Below are positions 14,996-16,753 of a DNA stretch of 16,753 nt, piece by piece. The stretch is from Candidatus Woesearchaeota archaeon (GTDB lineage Archaea; Nanobdellota; Nanobdellia; Woesearchaeales; SM23-78): positions 1-16,753 of the forward strand of contig JAFGBP010000044.1 in assembly GCA_016933095.1 (NCBI GenBank), given 5' to 3'. The stretch's first letter is position 1; the number at the start of each line of letters is the position of its first letter. A program made the translations under genes and the position numbers. The notes below the pieces were generated by a model. That model had not been told where the DNA came from and searched no databases. It saw only the letters and a program-made list of their open reading frames with translations.

Positions 14996-16611
14996 CTCTT
15001 AACTCCCTCTGCGGCATCGACTGCGGCATCGACTGCATATGTCTTATAGATCCGTATTCCTTTACGTGAATAAATCTCTTTTAGGAAGCTGCATTCAATA
15101 TTCTCGCTTGAGAGTACAAGCCCTGCGCCCTTCTCCCTCATGAGGTCCTCTTTTTCTCCACAATCCGAGGATCCGAAGAATGCCATCACTGCTTCGAAGT
15201 CTCCTCCTTCCAGGCTTGCAGACATCGCCCCGACCACCCTCATCCGAGCCAAGGGATAAGCTACAAGGGATACAAAGGGGCTTGTCATCAAGGTCTGGTA
15301 ATGCGCCTCATTCTTATCAAGCCACTCAAAAGCTTCCTTGTTCTCAGGAGTAATCAATTTGTGCAGCGAGAAAGAAGCCGGCTCTATCCTGTAATAGCTC
15401 TTGAAGCTAAGGATGAGCAGGATCGCAACCACTCCTATCGCCACCATCCTTGCCTGCCTTTTCCGGTTCTTCCTGCTAAAGAAAACTCGGGAGTGCCTGC
15501 CAGCAAGCTCAGCAATCCAATATAGCCCCATTCCTGCCAGCGGCGCCAAGCTCACCATAAGATAGAACAGGTTCCGCTGATAAGGGAAGAAAAAGGATGT
15601 GCCTGTAAGATTGTATATCAACAGGATCGCTAAGTGGATGACCGGCCAGATGAAGAAGAGTCTTGGCTCGCCCTTCCTCTTCCATACAAGGCAAACTGAA
15701 CCGAGCAAGGCCATGAGCAAAGGTATCATGCCGTAGAGCCCAATTGCCGAATAAGAATATTCTATGCTGGTCCAACCAGGCTCAAAGCTGATCTCTGAAA
15801 AGAAATGCCTCAAGGCAGATGACAAGCCGCTTCCGTCTCCGAAGTAAAGCATGATGAACAGCACGCTCACGACGAGCATCGCCCCGCACAGGACAAGCAG
15901 GCTCTTCCAGCTCTTCCTGATGAAACCGATCCTCGTAGCCATCAGGCCTGCTGAGAGAAGAGCCATAAGAAGCGCTGCAAAGGGATAAATGAATATTGAC
16001 GCCAGGAAGATGATCCCTGCAAGAGCGAACTGCTTTGCAAGCCCCTCCCTACTCTCAAGGGCTTCTGAGAACACGAACGCGTAGACGAAAACGAGCGCCA
16101 GGCTGAAAGTCTGAGGCGTGAAGAACCAGTTGCCGAGGATGTTCGCGTTGCTCGGCACCAATACCAGGAACGGTATGGAAGCAAGCCCGATCCAGTTGCT
16201 CTGGGTGAACCTCGAGACAATCCAGAACAAGATGAATGAGTTCACGACGAGCATGAGGGACGCCAGCAGGTGATATGCATAAACCAATCCGACACCTTGG
16301 ATCATGAAGAACTTCAATATCCTGAAGAGGCCTGCAAGGAAGAGATGGAACCCAAGCTCCCGATCCGACATTCCCTCCCCTGTCAGCGGGTTGAAGTTTA
16401 TCCTGCCTTCCTCTGCTATCGCAAGGCCTGCTGACAAGTGGCTCCACTCGTCGCTGTGAAGCGGATAAGGATAGAACCCTGCCACGACACCCTGGCCGGC
16501 GTCAGGATCTATGAACTCATAAGGATAAACTGCGTGGACTGAGTAGGAAAGCATGAAAGCCAAGGCTAAAGCCAACACCAATAAGACGACTGTCTCCCGC
16601 TCCCCCTCCAT
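14992..16611 (-). CDS. Polytopic membrane protein, GT-C glycosyltransferase-like
   Basis: A 539-residue membrane protein, first gene of the minus-strand run. After a first helix (about 7-25) comes an outside loop with YPYPLHSDEWSHL (about 47-59); an acidic pair in the first loop is the usual catalytic feature of GT-C enzymes, which use polyprenyl-phosphate sugars. Roughly ten further hydrophobic segments follow (for example GLVYAYHLLASLMLVVNSF and LALVFVYAFVFSEAL). A soluble C-terminal part starts near TPENKEAFEWLDKNEAHYQ and resembles tails of archaeal PMT/GT39-like membrane proteins. No single family motif settles it, so a polymer-acting or accessory membrane protein is also possible. The ATG at 16611 is preferred over GTG 16623, because GGAGTG about 10 bases upstream is a ribosome site that would include that GTG. 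The C-terminus VDAAVDAAEG comes from a 12-bp tandem duplication. If it is GT-C, the GT2 enzyme at 1137-2204 could supply its lipid-linked donor. Confidence 0.7.
   Translation of the reverse strand: MEGERETVVLLVLALALAFMLSYSVHAVYPYEFIDPDAGQGVVAGFYPYPLHSDEWSHLSAGLAIAEEGRINFNPLTGEGMSDRELGFHLFLAGLFRILKFFMIQGVGLVYAYHLLASLMLVVNSFILFWIVSRFTQSNWIGLASIPFLVLVPSNANILGNWFFTPQTFSLALVFVYAFVFSEALESREGLAKQFALAGIIFLASIFIYPFAALLMALLSAGLMATRIGFIRKSWKSLLVLCGAMLVVSVLFIMLYFGDGSGLSSALRHFFSEISFEPGWTSIEYSYSAIGLYGMIPLLMALLGSVCLVWKRKGEPRLFFIWPVIHLAILLIYNLTGTSFFFPYQRNLFYLMVSLAPLAGMGLYWIAELAGRHSRVFFSRKNRKRQARMVAIGVVAILLILSFKSYYRIEPASFSLHKLITPENKEAFEWLDKNEAHYQTLMTSPFVSLVAYPLARMRVVGAMSASLEGGDFEAVMAFFGSSDCGEKEDLMREKGAGLVLSSENIECSFLKEIYSRKGIRIYKTYAVDAAVDAAEGVKR
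15009..15032. repeat. Perfect 12-bp tandem duplication near the end of the GT-C-like gene
   Basis: CTGCGGCATCGA occurs at 15009-15020 and 15021-15032. On the coding strand it duplicates V-D-A-A about ten residues before the stop. The frame is preserved. Confidence 0.9.
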
Positions 16612-16635
16612 ATAAGATAGCACTCCAACAGGCTT

Positions 16636-16646
16636 CTTAAATTTTG
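16636..16646 (-). promoter_or_regulatory. Possible promoter region of the nine-gene minus-strand unit
   Basis: The 142 bases from 16612 to the window end contain no convincing gene. CAAAATTTAAG on the minus strand, about 25 bases before the ATG at 16611, is a weak TATA-like candidate. It would give a nearly leaderless transcript, which conflicts with the GGAGTG ribosome site, so the real promoter may lie further upstream. TTATTAATA near 16733-16741 could serve a plus-strand gene beyond the edge. Confidence 0.22.
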
Positions 16647-16753
16647 CTGAATCGACCGGCTCTGTTCAAAGAGTAGCCCCTGGCTGCGCATAAGAGTCAG
16701 AAAGCGATTAACCTAGACTCGGCAAAAGGACGTTATTAATAAGCGGTCGCAGC

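Overview
This 16.75-kb window looks archaeal, possibly from a DPANN-type lineage (an inference, not a placement). The reasons are TATA-box-like promoters rather than bacterial -35/-10 boxes, GGTG/GGAG Shine-Dalgarno sites, a dolichol-phosphate-mannose-synthase-like glycosyltransferase, and secreted fibre-repeat proteins of a kind common in uncultured archaeal genomes. I saw no tRNA, rRNA, CRISPR array, integrase or insertion sequence, and no gene-free stretch over 300 bases.

Left part (1-3523). A surface fibre-repeat gene runs in from the left edge (1-459, +). It faces a second secreted, sequon-rich repeat protein (1040-534, -). That second gene is divergent from a membrane-anchored GT2 glycosyltransferase (1137-2204, +), and one TATA-like sequence near 1083-1094 can serve both. 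A radical SAM/SPASM gene (2318-3523, +) follows.

Main part (16611 down to 3428, all -). This is a tightly packed nine-gene run that looks like one transcription unit. In transcription order it holds: a polytopic GT-C-like membrane protein; two GT4 glycosyltransferases; an ABC-2 permease (Wzm type); an ABC ATPase with a carbohydrate-binding-type C-terminus (Wzt type); a 937-residue fusion of GT4 glycosyltransferase, coiled coil and radical SAM/SPASM enzyme; a stand-alone radical SAM/SPASM protein; another GT4; and a B12-binding-type radical SAM protein. Gaps are -29 to +51 bp, with two ATGA start/stop overlaps. The last gene overlaps the plus-strand radical SAM gene tail to tail by 96 bp.

Taken together this is a surface-glycan assembly and ABC-export locus. 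Unusually, four radical SAM enzymes are present, one of them covalently joined to a glycosyltransferase. My inference is that a lipid-linked polysaccharide is built in the cytoplasm, chemically altered by radical chemistry, recognised by the Wzt C-terminal domain and exported by Wzm/Wzt. The neighbouring secreted repeat proteins, rich in N-x-S/T sequons, may be part of the same cell surface. A second theme is short tandem duplications (12, 12, 16 and 18 bp) sitting at gene junctions of the operon.
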